A DNA stretch of 64,000 nt from Tubulanus polymorphus (taxonomy: Eukaryota; Nemertea; Palaeonemertea; Tubulaniformes; Tubulanidae): positions 8,542,704 to 8,606,703 of the forward strand of contig NC_134036.1 of the NCBI RefSeq assembly GCF_964204645.1, in the 5' to 3' direction. A program made the translations under genes and the position numbers. Positions within the stretch are counted from its first letter, which is position 1, and the number at the start of each line of letters is the position of its first letter. This document shows positions 12,601 through 24,480 of the stretch, in pieces. A model generated the notes under the pieces. It saw nothing but the letters and a program-made list of their open reading frames with translations. It did no database searches and was not told where the DNA came from.

Positions 12601-15600
12601 CCAAATTGACAGCTTTGTTTTTGGCACGGATGTCTGTTCCTGCCTGGAAATTATTACATTCCTGGAAAAATTAATCAAATGGCAATTTCAATTAAATATA
12701 TTAATATATATTGTATACAATCAAAACCATTTTTTTCAAAACCAAAATATTTACACCATCATCAAGTTTGGATGTATCACAACATCTCAAAACATACGAA
12801 TCTACATTGCCTTGGTCTAAAAATATTGGTCTTAAGATTTGTGGGGTAGAGTAACTCCTTCCTGCATTCTTTTTCCGAACCAATCCAAAATTAGCATCAG
12901 CTGACACAAAAAGTTTACCATTATCCTAGGAAGATGAAAATTGATTTTCAAAAAATATTTCAGAATACAGAAGACTCTGCCTATCCGGTAATCCATTCAA
13001 TCTAAATGAAGGTCCAAATGGTACCGGTTAAGGCGGGGTCTATTTTATATGGCAAACCAGTGTCAGAAATGCAGCCAGAAGCCATACCTCAGGACAAGCC
13101 AAGCACCGCTTATAAGTGTAAGATTTCGACAACAGATATTCCTCACAAGTTATCAATCTAAATCTACTCAGACTCTCACTTGTCAGCAGTCTATACAACT
13201 GTGAGACCTACGTAACATCAAAGCACATCAAATTTTAGTTAACAATGAAATATAGACAGGAGATGTGCACTTGGGGTGTATTACTTTACCTGGTCAAGCG
13301 AATAAGCGTTCATCACAGCATACGTGTCTGCAAATGCTCTTGCTGACAGCTGACCTTCTATTTGGAGAGTCGTAAAAAGTTTGAGAAAATCAAATGATGC
13401 AGCGTATGTTGGCTGGGAAGGAGATGCAGGCCACAAACGATGATTGGTTAAAGCAATAGGTAGACTTTGACATTCGCAGTGCTGAACTTTTTTCGCATCA
13501 CATCGACCTATTAATCAATATCAAACATAGCAGTGAATAAATCTGAAGTAAATTATGGTTGATTTTGATTTTAACCGTCCTGGTGAATTCTTGCTGTTTG
13601 GTTAAAGAAATTTACTTTTTTGGATCTAAATCCAGATACTGACATGCATTTTAACCTACTGACAGATAATGTCATTTATAAAACAAGAGTTAAATCTTGA
13701 GCAAATTATACATACCATAAGAATCGAAGACTGTAATAATTTTTTCTTCAATCAAGGTACAATTGCATGGTAATCTGCTGAGGAGGGGTGGCTCCCTAGG
13801 ACACACATGGTTAAAAAAACCATCCATCTGTGCAAAATAAAAACATCATAAAATACAATGTACGTAGAGTTTTTACCATTCATTCACGTTTCCACTGGTA
13901 AGGCCAGGACAAAAAGAAGTACTAAGGACTTTTTCAGCAATTTTAGACCCAAATGGAAGGACTTCTTGACTGAAAAAGAATACTTTCCAGCAAAATTAGG
14001 ACCCAAGCAGGGCCCACAATAGGCGATTTTTATCACTGAATCCAGGCATCCTCACTTGCCAGGGCTTGATTACCGCCCGCTAAAGCTCCCGTCAACACAA
14101 ACCCTGGCCGTATACCCTTCATTGGTCTATTACATCGCCCAAAATTTCGTGGGCCGAGAGGTTAACACTGAATGCCCACCAGTCTATATATCTAGCCAAA
14201 GAGATGCATGATTTGTCCTACAGCATTACCACGCATATGATTGACTGGAGTGAAATATAGACTGGCGGACACTGTCTGGCCAAGAAATGGACAATGTAAT
14301 AGACCATATGAAGGGTTTGTGGCCAGGGTTTGTATTGGCGTGAGCTTATTATTCAAAAACATTTGCAATGTGTACCAATGTCAAATTTTGTGCAATATTT
14401 CCAAGCAAAGAAGTGATAGAGACATGAGATTTCAAATAAAAAACAACCTTTTTAGACGCAAAAAAAGACCTTGAGTGAACAAATTTTGACCAAATATACC
14501 AATTGACCATGAAGTGTATTAGAAATTTCCCTTGAAAACTTCATAAGAGCTGATTTTAGCAAGCCAAATATATGGACAGACAATTGAATTAAGTGTCTTC
14601 AAAAGTTCGCCTTGACAGAATAATGGACATATGACAGTTGAATAGTGAAAGCTAGGCCCCTGGGACTTGAGTCCCACATGGGCTATAAATACTTACAGCT
14701 TGCCACTGCTTCAATCGATGGAAAGGCAAATATGTATGTAAGTTTATGCTGCATTCCAAACAGTATGTAGCAAATGGATGACAATCATCACATCGAAAAG
14801 GCTCTTGTTCGATTTTTTCGCAGATAAAACATTCAAACGACATCGGTTTGTACTGCTTCAGAGCAGATTCAGTGAGCTTGTCCGATAACTCATCCCACGC
14901 ATGGACTTCAGACACTCGTCTCTTTCCATAATCACCATAACTGCCTTTCGTTGCACTTTCAGAATGACCTTTTGAGTTAAAAGAATATTCATTTGGATCA
15001 ATCATTTTAAAACAAGATGTAGTTATAGTAGTACAATGCCATCACCAATGCCTAATGGGAACATCCGGCAAATTAACTAGGGGGCACCATGCCTACTGGC
15101 TGGTTGAAAGGCTCCACAATCTGGCGATCTATAAAATACAGATATCAATGACCTTTTGCAACTACAATTTTGCTTTTGATCGTGGTAACAAAACATGCAA
15201 TATGGAAATATCATACGTTATTCCACTATTCAATGCCCCCTGGTGAACATTACAAAACAGAGAGTCATGACCTTGAAACTGACCACAATCATGGAACATC
15301 TCATGAGCTACAGCTACGCAAAAAAATTGCTGCTACAAAATGTCCCCCCCCTGTTTTATGATGAGATTTTACAAGGACCACCTTCACAGCACTCAAGAGT
15401 TCAAAGAGATCGGCTCTATAACGGAAAACGGCTCTATAACTTTTTAGTGCTTGGCCCGTAGTATCTACATTCCCAGTTTCGTCAAGATGAGATTATAATT
15501 GTTGGACAAGAAGCGATTTAAAGATTTTACAAGCGCCACCCATACAGCGCCCTCTAGAGATCAAATTCGGAAAAACGGCTCCATAACTTTTTAGCCCTTG

Positions 15601-16088
15601 GCCCATTTTCACTTCATACCAAGTTTGGTCAAGATTAAAAAAGAACTGTAGCACTAGTAGCAAATTGAAGCAAAAGCTGATGGAGGAATGGACGGACGAC
15701 GACAGATAATCACTCTAACCCATCAGCTCCACTGACCTCCGGTCACAGCCGAGCTAAAAATTACATGTACCATACAAATGGATTTCTCTCAACGAATTCA
15801 TTTGATTGAATAAGAGTGTATTAGTATTGACTTACTATCAGTTGGATCAAGTGATTCATAGTCCGAAGATTCAGGCTCAGTTAAATTAGATGAGCCAGAA
15901 TCAGGAACATTTCCTTTTATTTCCGACTGCCCACTGACGCTTTGAAAAACACCATCTTTGACCAGGTATAACATCGGTTCTTTTTGTTTCTCTCTTACAA
16001 CTTTAATAGGCTTCATTTTTCCAGATTTTACGATGGTTACCTCAGGATAATCTGTTTGCAATTCTTTAATAGTTCTTTTGCGAGGCAT
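9661..16088 (-). CDS. KDZ-family (Kyakuja-Dileera-Zisupton) transposase, 17 exons
   Basis: Exons: 15836-16088, 14697-14968, 13716-13827, 13290-13507, 13088-13207, 12755-12925, 12522-12661, 12192-12309, 11982-12068, 11707-11887, 11546-11635, 11388-11468, 10801-10861, 10647-10709, 10357-10541, 10087-10244 and 9661-10008. All junctions are GT/AG and in phase, giving 885 aa with no stop. A Cys/His cluster (CFICEK...CDDC...C..C) at about residues 130-170 matches the CxC domain of KDZ proteins. Catalytic candidates are D335 in SADANFGL, D458 in MYDIAC and E514 in LTDGETMERFW; FHCYGHQANCQ is a further family motif. The C-terminal 330 residues look helical, with an acidic end. KDZ enzymes are thought to be DDE transposases acting in the nucleus. 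I found no flanking inverted repeats, so it may be a domesticated gene or part of a larger element. The first junction is the least sure: an ATG at 15005 is an alternative start. Confidence 0.88.
12325..12521 (+). repeat. Fragment of the CTCF-motif element family in a KDZ intron
   Basis: ACTAGGGATCCAAGGACTCC starts a diverged head, followed by one core unit (AATATTCAATGGCCTC, then CAATTGATTGTGG). The CTCF-like motif is decayed here. The fragment abuts the exon donor at 12521. Confidence 0.6.
14049..14345. mobile_element. MITE with long inverted repeats in KDZ intron 2, right end truncated
   Basis: The left arm starts CATCCTCACTTGCCAGGG and carries AAACCCTGGCCG and TCTATATATCTAGCC. The right arm from about 14245 is its reverse complement (TATAGACTGGCGG, then GGCCAGGGTTTGTATTGGCG) and stops at about 14345 without the last 40 bp. 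It is the same family as 26317-26650. Confidence 0.75.
14480..14692 (+). repeat. 3' end fragment of the CTCF-motif element
   Basis: It matches the last 240 bp of the 36.2-kb copy, including a terminal hairpin in which GGGACTTGAGTCCC is followed by GGGCTATAAAT. It ends right at the donor of the KDZ exon at 14697, so the element supplies the first intron bases. Confidence 0.6.
15040..15770 (+). repeat. Repeat fragments in KDZ intron 1
   Basis: 15060-15330 is a diverged head and core unit of the CTCF-motif family (CAATGCCCCCTGGTGAACAT at 15230-15249). 15340-15770 is another dispersed repeat: two diverged copies of a phrase (ACGGCTC-ATAACTTTTTAG followed by TTGGCCC) at about 15430 and 15575, a GGACGGACGACGACAG tract, and an end at CCGGTCACAGCCGAGCTAAAAA. 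It also contains a second CTCF-like word, GCGCCCTCTAGAG, at about 15547. Confidence 0.6.
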
Positions 16089-16417
16089 AATGGATAGACT
16101 GAAAAATAAGTGCTGGTAAAGGTTAGAAGTAATCAGATTGCATGTAGCCTTTCTGGTCTTTCGTTATATTAGTACACTAATAGGAAAGCACCAGTTCAAG
16201 AACTCAACGGGGGCCAGGATTAGTGCCTATTTTCCTCCCCTATTATAAGATGCGGTCCACCAGCTGAACCAGAGGCTCAGGAAACATGACCACTTGTCAC
16301 AAAATTCAATGCCCCCTGTTGACCATATATAGAAACAAATGAGCTTGAAACTCACCACAGATAACTGGATTCCAGTGGTGCCCGAGGTGGAATGGTGTAT
16401 TACATTGACTAGGCACC
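16089..16417. other. Upstream region of the KDZ gene with a small repeat fragment
   Basis: This would hold the KDZ promoter, but no clear TATA box or initiator stands out. At about 16305-16365 lies a short core fragment of the CTCF-motif element (CAATGCCCCCTGTTGACCATA, with one base changed in the motif). Confidence 0.45.
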
Positions 16418-16500
16418 TGGTTTAGTGTGGCAGGGGTGCGCGCTGTGGCTGTGTAGCAATGCCAAAAGGTTTAACTCCCTGCCGAGGGAGGATTATTTTT
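16418..16500 (+). mobile_element. tRNA-derived SINE-like fragment
   Basis: TTTAGTGTGGCAGGGGT, then a GCAATGCCA phrase and CCCTGCCGAGGGAGGAT, line up with the minus-strand sequences at 29880-29965 and 30744-30835. The position of the polymerase III B box is mutated to AGGTTTAACTCC. Confidence 0.55.
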
Positions 16501-16935
16501 TATTTACGATTTGATAGAACTGATTTAAGTGTAGGGTGCAGGGGCAGATCTAGGGGGGTCAATAGGGTGGCTAGGCACCCCCTCAAACGCCTTCAAAAAA
16601 TTTTTTCGTGTAAATAGCCTATCTCTAAGAAAATAAGAATGTTAGCTGCCTCAGAATCAGAACTAACAGTAGCGTTGCGACATTATTGGATGTCACCGTA
16701 TGCTACGAGCATTCATCGAGATGATCGCTCGTAGATACAAGTAATGACTGACAAAGGTGGCTATTTGAGGATATTCAAGCGGGAAGTGATCAAATCGAAG
16801 TGCTGACAGTGTACGCTGCTTAGCAGGAGAGAATTAACAAATCTCATTATATAAAAAATGCATCATAGGCCCATGGCTATTTGGTTGATAAACGTCAATC
16901 ACCGGCTCAATACGTCCAGTGCGGGTGTAAAAATA

Positions 16936-17370
16936 AGGGTGTGGTTATTCAGCTGGATCTGGTCACCGACTTCTGAACAATATTTTGCCGGATATTTCTC
17001 CGCGCATATGCGCAGAGAGGTGCGCGACTTGAAGGAAGTATGGAGAAAAGAGTTTGAGAAAGCAGAGCGCATAGAGCGAGACTCGAATCCGGGTCAGTAA
17101 ATTCACCTAGCGCAGCGTCTTCCAACTAGACCACCGAGCTCGCTGAAAACCACCCGAATGTTTTAACTAGATATATAGCCCCACCTAACCCTATCCCTAG
17201 TTGTGAAACAAAACCCTGGACCCTCTTCTCACCCTCTTGACATTAACCCTATCAAAACCCTAACCCTAAACCCAATATAATGATTTTACTAATACATGAT
17301 ATATGGATCCGGCAAAATATCTTTTAAGTCGGTAACCAGATCTGGCTAAATAACCACTTCCTAAAAATAA
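16936..17370. mobile_element. Foldback element enclosing a tRNA-headed SINE
   Basis: Outer arms at 16936-17000 and 17290-17365 are inverted copies (GTGGTTATTCAGCTGGATCTGG on the left; the reverse complement of the right reads GTGGTTATTTAGCCAGATCTGG). Between them on the minus strand, about 17055-17145, sit a polymerase III A-box-like TGGTCTAGTTGG and a B box GGATTCGAGTC. The same tRNA-like head occurs at 35480-35545. Confidence 0.65.
17180..17280. repeat. Degenerate telomere-like CCCTAA words
   Basis: CTAACCCTATCCCTAG, ATTAACCCTATCAAAACCC and TAACCCTAAACCC occur within 100 bp. They resemble the animal telomere repeat (TTAGGG) but are interspersed and short. They may be part of the SINE family tail, because a related CCTTACCCTAATCATATCCCTAG follows the repeat at 49.6 kb. 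Confidence 0.35.
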
Positions 17371-17658
17371 TCGGCCGAAAATTTTAAGTTTGATTCAGGT
17401 GATTCACTAGGCGTTTGTCGTCACCGACTGAATATTTCGGGCGATTAATGCAGTAGCCATGCCCGTACTAGGCCTAAAGCGGTGATTCACTGGCAGCACT
17501 TTGAGTATACGGCCATGGTGGCGCACTGCCTTTTTGATTTAATAAAATAATGAAAAGGTCGGCAAAATACTGAATAGGCCGAGGCTAAGTTGGAATTTAT
17601 ACTAGGCCCGGAAATCTAAGGCATTATGCATTACCCATTTTCGATTTCCATTATAAAA

Positions 17659-18094
17659 GGGTCCTCCTTATTACCGAGATGACGTAATTTACCGAGATGA
17701 CAATGACGTGAAATATAGTATATTTAACTATTCCTTATCAATTTTAACACTTGAAATAATGTTGCATCAGTAATAAATACCTTCTAGAGTCATATTTTAC
17801 ATATTTTTCTGGATATTTTGTAAAAAAAATTTGACTTAATCGTAATCTCGGTTAGCAATAAAATTTCATTAGATTTGATTGATCGACGATCTCATCTCAG
17901 TAAAGATATTTTTCTACAAAAATATCCGATAAAATATGTAAAATATGACTCCAGCAGGCATTTATTACTGATATAATATGATTTCAAGTGTTAAAATCGA
18001 TAGGGAATAAATAAATATGTTATATTTCTTTATGTCATCTCGGTAAATACGTCATCTGATCTCGCCCTCTCAGTCTCGGGTAATAAGGAGGACC
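17659..18094. mobile_element. Palindromic MITE, arms of about 170 bp
   Basis: The ends are GGTCCTCCTTATTACCGAG and, at the right, the reverse complement TAATAAGGAGGACC. Arms match for most of their length, for example TTTTAACACTTGAAAT on the left and ATTTCAAGTGTTAAAAT on the right, leaving a short centre near 17830-17900. There is no coding capacity. No unambiguous target duplication is seen. Confidence 0.8.
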
Positions 18095-21000
18095 GTTATT
18101 AAATGCATTTGGATTAACGGTAAGGCTTTCTTCTTCGACGACGTGCAAATGACTTACTTGATCAATCTACTTAGAGATAATAATAGACTTTAATTCACGT
18201 TTATCGACGACGATGTATCGTAAGATCCAGTGGGTTTTAGGTAAAAAAAGTAACGCGCGCCACGTTCACTAAAAATGCAGAATGTCGACCGATTTACGGC
18301 CAATACTGTTGATGTTCGAATCCCAGAATAAACGACCGAGTGTTAACGCGCTCGCCCTTCTAGCGATGAGTATCTAAGAAGGGTTACCATAATATAGTAT
18401 ACTATAACACGGGGCGATAGACTATCGAATGAAGGTTTACCCTTCTTTAATAAAGTATCGGAGAAGAGGATGTGTATCGGGTGCATTCATTCAATTTACT
18501 TTGCGGCTTTACAACGGCTATTTCACTGGTTCTGCGTGATGAGATAATTCTGATTAAAGTTATTGTTATAATTTCTATATGTATATACGTAATGATACTC
18601 TTTCTGAATAAAGGATGCACGTTATTCGAATCCCCACCATTGTTCTCTACAATGTACGTTAATCAAACTCACGATAAAACCAGAGCCAAAACCATGGACT
18701 CAAAAACGAAGAATCCGTGGTCAAACATACAATTCTAATTTCCCCGTTAGTTCACTGATGCCGTCAGTTTCTATCGAATGCAAGGATTCTAGCCAATCAG
18801 AGAGGCGCATGTACACATCCATTGGCATGTTAGTTATAGTACAACTTAGACAATAATCAAGGTTCGAGCCAATGTCAGTAACTAGAATATGTTCTTTCAT
18901 CAAATACAAATAACTCAGCAGTAGTCAGTTAGTTGAGTTTGTTTGACTTGATTTGTATTTCATCAATCAATCTATTTCATTTTATTTCAAAGTACAAACT
19001 AAACGCTTGAATTGCTTATAACACGACCAGGTATGAATTAGAATAGATCGGCTTAATATTTCGAATGCAAATTTGGCGTTTAAGCAATCGGAAATTCGAA
19101 GTGCTTGAGAAATTTTTCAATACGCCCATTACTTCGAATAGCGATAAGTTCATTGACACATGTGACCATTGTTGTGTTACTTTCGATAGCGAGTCGAATA
19201 AGCTATGCGACAGCTAACGACAGCACAATCGCAATATCAACAGAAGTTCATTTTATCCTACATGATGAGGCTAAATTCAGTGAAATCGATCGTGTTCTGA
19301 AATATATATTTTCCTGGATACATGTTGTCTATTGTAGCTATTCTATGCGGTTTTACATTAACCTGCTATAACATATTGACCGTTTTCAAGAACCCAAAAA
19401 TTACAATTTTCTGGGTATCTGTTTTTTTTTTCAAAAACAACCCAAACCCGAAATTGTGTACAGTTAGTACGCAGCGTATATACTGTCGGATTAGAGAATA
19501 TTGAAAAAACTTAGAAAAAGTTCAGTGAAGGAAAATAAGCTCAGCAGTGACAAATTGTCATTTCATCCCCTGCACGTGATTAATTGATGTCCAAATATCT
19601 TCTACCGTGAAAACTCTGCATTTAGCGTCAAACGAATTTTTGTATACGTATCTCAGGATGCATGCTCTTCAAAAAGGTAGCCTATTAGGAAAAAACTTAC
19701 CCGGTAAAATCCTAATTTGTCCTAAACGATATTCCAACTATTATTTTGTTAATTATTCAACTATCATCACTAACTGGGTAAGTTAGTTGAACTTACATAA
19801 AGATATTTCATTAGGGACACTTCAATTTCACACCATTCAATATCATAAGGGAACAAAATTCTTTGAAACTTGGTAGTTCTTAAGACTAGGTTTTGTTTCC
19901 GAAATTTACTAAATGTACCAATTCTAATAATTCACTCATTGAAGCTTCTATATATAAAAAGCGAAAGCTCGTGCGTCGGAATAAATAGTTAACCTTTAAA
20001 CTACTACTCGTCTCTTCGTTTAAATTCAAATAATATAAGTCTTTATTGATTCTTTTTTGTTGAAATATGCATAACTTTTTCTGGGCAAATTTCTATATTC
20101 TGTCAAGTCATGGACTCTAAAACGATTTAGACATTAAAACGTTTTAGAGTCCATGTTTGGCTATAACGAATATGACTAACTCCCTGGGGCAACGATGTGG
20201 CTGATGAAATGATCTCTCCCATTGTAATCCCACCATTTAATTACTCATTGTATAACAACTCTCGCAATTAAGCCTCGGACTCTTAAACGAATTATGAGTG
20301 CATGCTTTAGTATAGGCTCTGATATACCGGGTAGAGCATATTGTCTTGATTTAGAACATGTATGCATAAACTCTAGGCTGCAAAGAAATACGTTTTCAGC
20401 GGCTCTAATCGAGTTAAATTTTTCGTGATAGATTAACACAGAAAGGCGACACCCAATCGCTGCTTATTGACATTAGGCACAAGTCACTGTTATGTTCATT
20501 AGTAAAACTAATATAGAATGAATAAGTGAGGAGGGAAAATGTATAAATTAAATTTATAAATGAATTTATAAGAATTTAGCATGCATCGGAGTGCACTTAA
20601 ATTGGATTATTACAAAATAACTCACTTCAAAATTTATGATATTGTTTCATTGATATTTATTACTTTAAAGCAATTCACTTTAAGAACTTTGGTCAACAAT
20701 AAGTCTGACCTGCAAATCAAATCATCGGGAGACAAAATACTGTTTCAAAAAATTATATTGCTAATACATTCCTAATCTTAACCTTTCGCCATAAACCTAC
20801 TGGATTTAGAGCCTGGGGCATTTTAGATGGTTGTAGGTAGAAATCCCCTAGGTAAAATCCTCACCTGACGATTTTTCAAGAACATTTGAAAGCACGATAT
20901 TTATTCAAACATATTCCTCCACAATACAACTGCAATATATTTGAACTGTGCATTGAACTATTTTGTTGAAATAAATCTTTAAATAAATTCATAGAATAAA

Positions 21001-21124
21001 TGAAATTAATGAACTTTTTATTCATACTACCTTTTCATATTTTTATTCATACTATCTTTTCATATTTTTATTCATACTATCTTTTAATTCGAAATAAATA
21101 ACTCTTTTTTACTTGTGGTATAGT
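18095..21124. other. Long non-coding stretch
   Basis: No gene could be supported. Reading frames of 60-90 codons (for example 18472-18738 and 19105-19371) have no domain and no splice context. A perfect hairpin lies at 20109-20155. The motif CTTTTCATA-TTTTTATTCATACTAT is tandemly repeated three times at about 21020-21080. Confidence 0.5.
20109..20155. repeat. Perfect 16-bp stem hairpin
   Basis: CATGGACTCTAAAACG at 20109-20124 is followed, after a 15-base loop, by its exact reverse complement at 20140-20155. Related CCATGGA(C/T)TC words recur at about 18693, 23513, 34675 and 57206, two of them also with an inverted partner nearby. Confidence 0.8.
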
Positions 21125-24100
21125 ATGCTTATGATATGGATTCGATTTACGTATCAATATGTTCATGTTGACAGGGGCCTGATGATGGCTAATAGCATTA
21201 GCCGAAACATTGCTCGTAGAACATTTGATTTTTAGCTGAATTCATTGTGGGATTTGTCTCATTATTCACCATACACGGATATTGTGTATTTTCTTCTCAT
21301 TTTCATGTTGGTTTTGAACAACTTAAATTTTGCGATTCTAATACCTTATTAACTTTAGATGACAGTAATACCTTCAATTTACATTTAACATATGATCACT
21401 GCTGAAAGTGTAATAAGGAATATATATTTACTCCAGTGACAATATTTTGATTCAAAGATTTAATTCAATCATCTAGTCTGAGTCTTTATGGTAAAACTTC
21501 TGGCTAACCAAGAGCTAACCGAATTCCGACAATAGAAGGTGGTCGCTTGAAAATTAGTTAATTTACGCAACAGGAATCTATCTTGATTTCAAGGGCACTT
21601 CAATTAATCGTTTCAATAGTGACCACTGTAAATTAGCCAGTAGTTTAAATGACCGAATTCAATCAACCGATTCGTATCCTAAGAATGAGAATTGTATCTA
21701 ACCACAGTAGTTATTCCTCATCAAACGTTCGGTCATCATATTATACATCTATACATCATTACTATCATCTTCAGTTAATAGAAGTGCAATAAAATCTAGA
21801 ATCTATGAGTTGAGATTTTTTAAACATAATAAATTGTGTTGATTTTATGTTAGTTAAATCAAATATTGGGAATATTTTACCGGGGGATTTTCACTTTGGG
21901 GATAATAACCTAAATTATTTTATATCATCGGTTTTCATTAAGAAAAAAAAACAACTATCAATCTTAACTACACTTATTTTATTCCTTTTGGAACATTAAG
22001 ATTCTTTCATTGAATTTAATATGTTATTTCGTACAATAGTTCATCACAGTGCGTCATTCACGCTTAAATGTACAAAACTTCTTTACAGAGTTCAAAATAT
22101 AAACCAACAATCTCATCTCAAGCGTGTACTAGCGCTGACGCTATGGGATAAAACCAAGTCTCGATTCATTGCCTAAAATGTGGGTACATTCATTCAAATC
22201 AGGACTAAAATACGCTTATATGAATATCTTGCATGATATCATTTTACATTACGGGTGTCTCATAGGCCTGGTTTTACTTGTACATTGTCATCAATTAATT
22301 AAACATCCCAAGTAACTTCGTTATTTACTTATGGCTTAATCACTGGTATTCAATAGCTAGTCGGCTATAGAAAGACTAACCCGATAAAATTCCATTAACC
22401 GTTCGTCCACAGTCGAACACTCGCGGGTTAATTCGCAACGATTTTAAAGAAAGAAAATGATTGCATGAAATCTAGTTTTCGTATCAATCGGCGTCCAATC
22501 TCTTAAACCATCCTAAACACAGTAGTTTAGTAGTTTGTGTCTATTTGCTTTTGCTGATGTCATTTAACATAACAATGGAAATGTATTCGTTTATTTGGAA
22601 ATTATATGAAGATATGGAGTAATCATGTGACAAATCAAATTATTACTGCAAGGCAAAACATAGCGCACTTCAGATATATGATATGGCCTTAAAGACTTTT
22701 CATATATTAACAGTCCAGTTTAACGTCTATTGATATGAATAGTTCAGTTTTGATATGACTGTCGCAACAGTTGGAATAAAACGTATGAAATCTAGGAGCA
22801 TTTATCTCATGAAATTTAGATTTGAGATAATTGTATTGTATTGTATGAGGATTAAACATTTCAATGGCTGGTGATTATTTGTGATGAAATAATCAGTGAG
22901 ATGGACTGTTGATGTAGCCCTGATTGAGGCACTCGGGTCAAATAATATTTTTAGATACAACAGTGCATTTGTTAAAGCAGAACACATGATTTTAAACTAA
23001 ATATAAGTAGCTAAACCGTTAATTTTCATTCCTAACTTTTTCATCACTCCCGATTATCAAAAATAATTCAACAGTTTGATTAACGGATAGTTGCAGTTAA
23101 CAACATTTCTATCTGATAGAGAAGGTATACAGGTATACAGAGGAACAAGAAAAGAACATCCAACTAGACACTGAAAAATCTTTATTCGGGTTTTTTACCA
23201 GGGGCCTTTACCTTGGGGTATATTTCACTAGGGGATTTTTACTGAAAGGGACCTTTACGGGGCGAGTTTTTACCCGATCACATCGATTATTGAATGACAT
23301 GTTCGATAAAATCATGACAAAAACTGGTATCACTTGTACAATTTGCTAATTTTTGCTATTCGGGTGGTTCTGTAGATTATTGACTATACCGTTGGTAACT
23401 GAATAGCTATTTGTATCACTGATCGGACTGTGATGTGAAAATATAGCTTTGACAAAACCACAACGAGAAATGAATCAAATGCAATATTTGACTCGAAAAC
23501 GAGCTTAACCATGGATTCAGTAACGTTTTTTTACAGTCCATGGCTGAAATGACGCTATTGAAAAAATCAATGAGAAATACTGCCTCCGATTTTTATAACG
23601 AAAATATAGGAATGAATTCCGAACAGAATCAAATCAGGTTGTTCTTATTGGTATTGTGTATACATTTCATTTATTAGATATTTCAAGTAATTCGTGTAAT
23701 TAGGAAAAACTCGATCCAATAATGGGTTTTTCTTTCAGTTTTAAGTAATTTACAACTTACCAAATATGGACTTCATGGTTTGACATTAAAACCAGTGAGC
23801 ATTATGGTATCAAGTTCAACCAAAATTGATTACGATCGGCCTTTCGTAGAATCTCCCTGAAGGTCACAATTTTAGTAAATTGACCTTGGGAGGTTTAAAC
23901 CTCCCGAATCCAATTAGCAAAATATCGGTCCTCTATGTCGGCGACAATAAAAGTACCCTGCGCGTAACTTTCTATTGTGCGCCTGCCGCGTTTTGGGCAC
24001 GAGTAGCTTACGTAATCTTAATTGAAAGTTGAGATCACAGGCAGATATTGAGGTCTATGGCCCACACAAAACATCATAAATTGGTCAGGAAATAAAGTGT

Positions 24101-24240
24101 TTTGTGGTATAGATGACACGTTTGTACGATTTTACACTGTAAATTTATCATTTTTCAGGACTTTCAGGACCTAAAATCAGCAATATTTTTGATACAAACT
24201 GAGAAAGTATCAAAACATTTGAGAACGCGTTAAATGTACA
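21125..24240. repeat. Duplicated block, copy 1 (uninterrupted)
   Basis: About 3.1 kb matches 49850-51894 plus 56878-57895 with small indels, for example GCCGAAACATTGCTCGTAGA in both. The join at 23170 (ACTGAAAAATCTTTATTCGGG) is continuous here and interrupted by a 5-kb element in copy 2. The right half, from about 22730, is also related to 27230-28400 at lower identity. The block is non-coding and AT-rich. Confidence 0.85.
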
Positions 24241-24345
24241 GTTTGTCCTACTCTCGTTTGCCTGATTTCCCCGGTGATGGGGAAGTCATATAATAAATTG
24301 TACGGGATTTATCCTCTTTTGATGACGTATTTTTGTTTTCTCGCA

Positions 24346-24480
24346 GATATCGACGATTGTTTGTTAGCGCCGTGCGGTGCTGAATCCGCTACCACGTGTA
24401 CGGATAAACTGAACGATTACGAATGTAGCGCTTGTAACAGCGATGACGTGTTATACGAAAACAAGTGTCATAGTACTGAT
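24346..24480 (+). CDS. EGF-like domain exon, gene fragment
   Basis: An acceptor TTTTCTCGCAG is followed by a phase-1 exon beginning DIDDCLLAPCG. It has six cysteines in EGF order (DDC, APC, TTC, YEC, SAC, NKC) over about 40 residues; the DIDDC start recalls calcium-binding EGF repeats. Phase-1 entry is usual for shuffled EGF exons. EGF domains are extracellular, so a secreted or membrane protein on the plus strand is inferred. The 3' donor is unclear: GTAGTA at about 24498 is possible but is not phase 1, so the exon may be part of a decayed gene. Another EGF-like exon lies 2.4 kb downstream. The rest of the gene was not found. Confidence 0.6.

Noticed and set aside
17180-17280. True telomere or interstitial telomeric block
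   Set aside because: Only a few CCCTAA words separated by other sequence; not a contiguous array.
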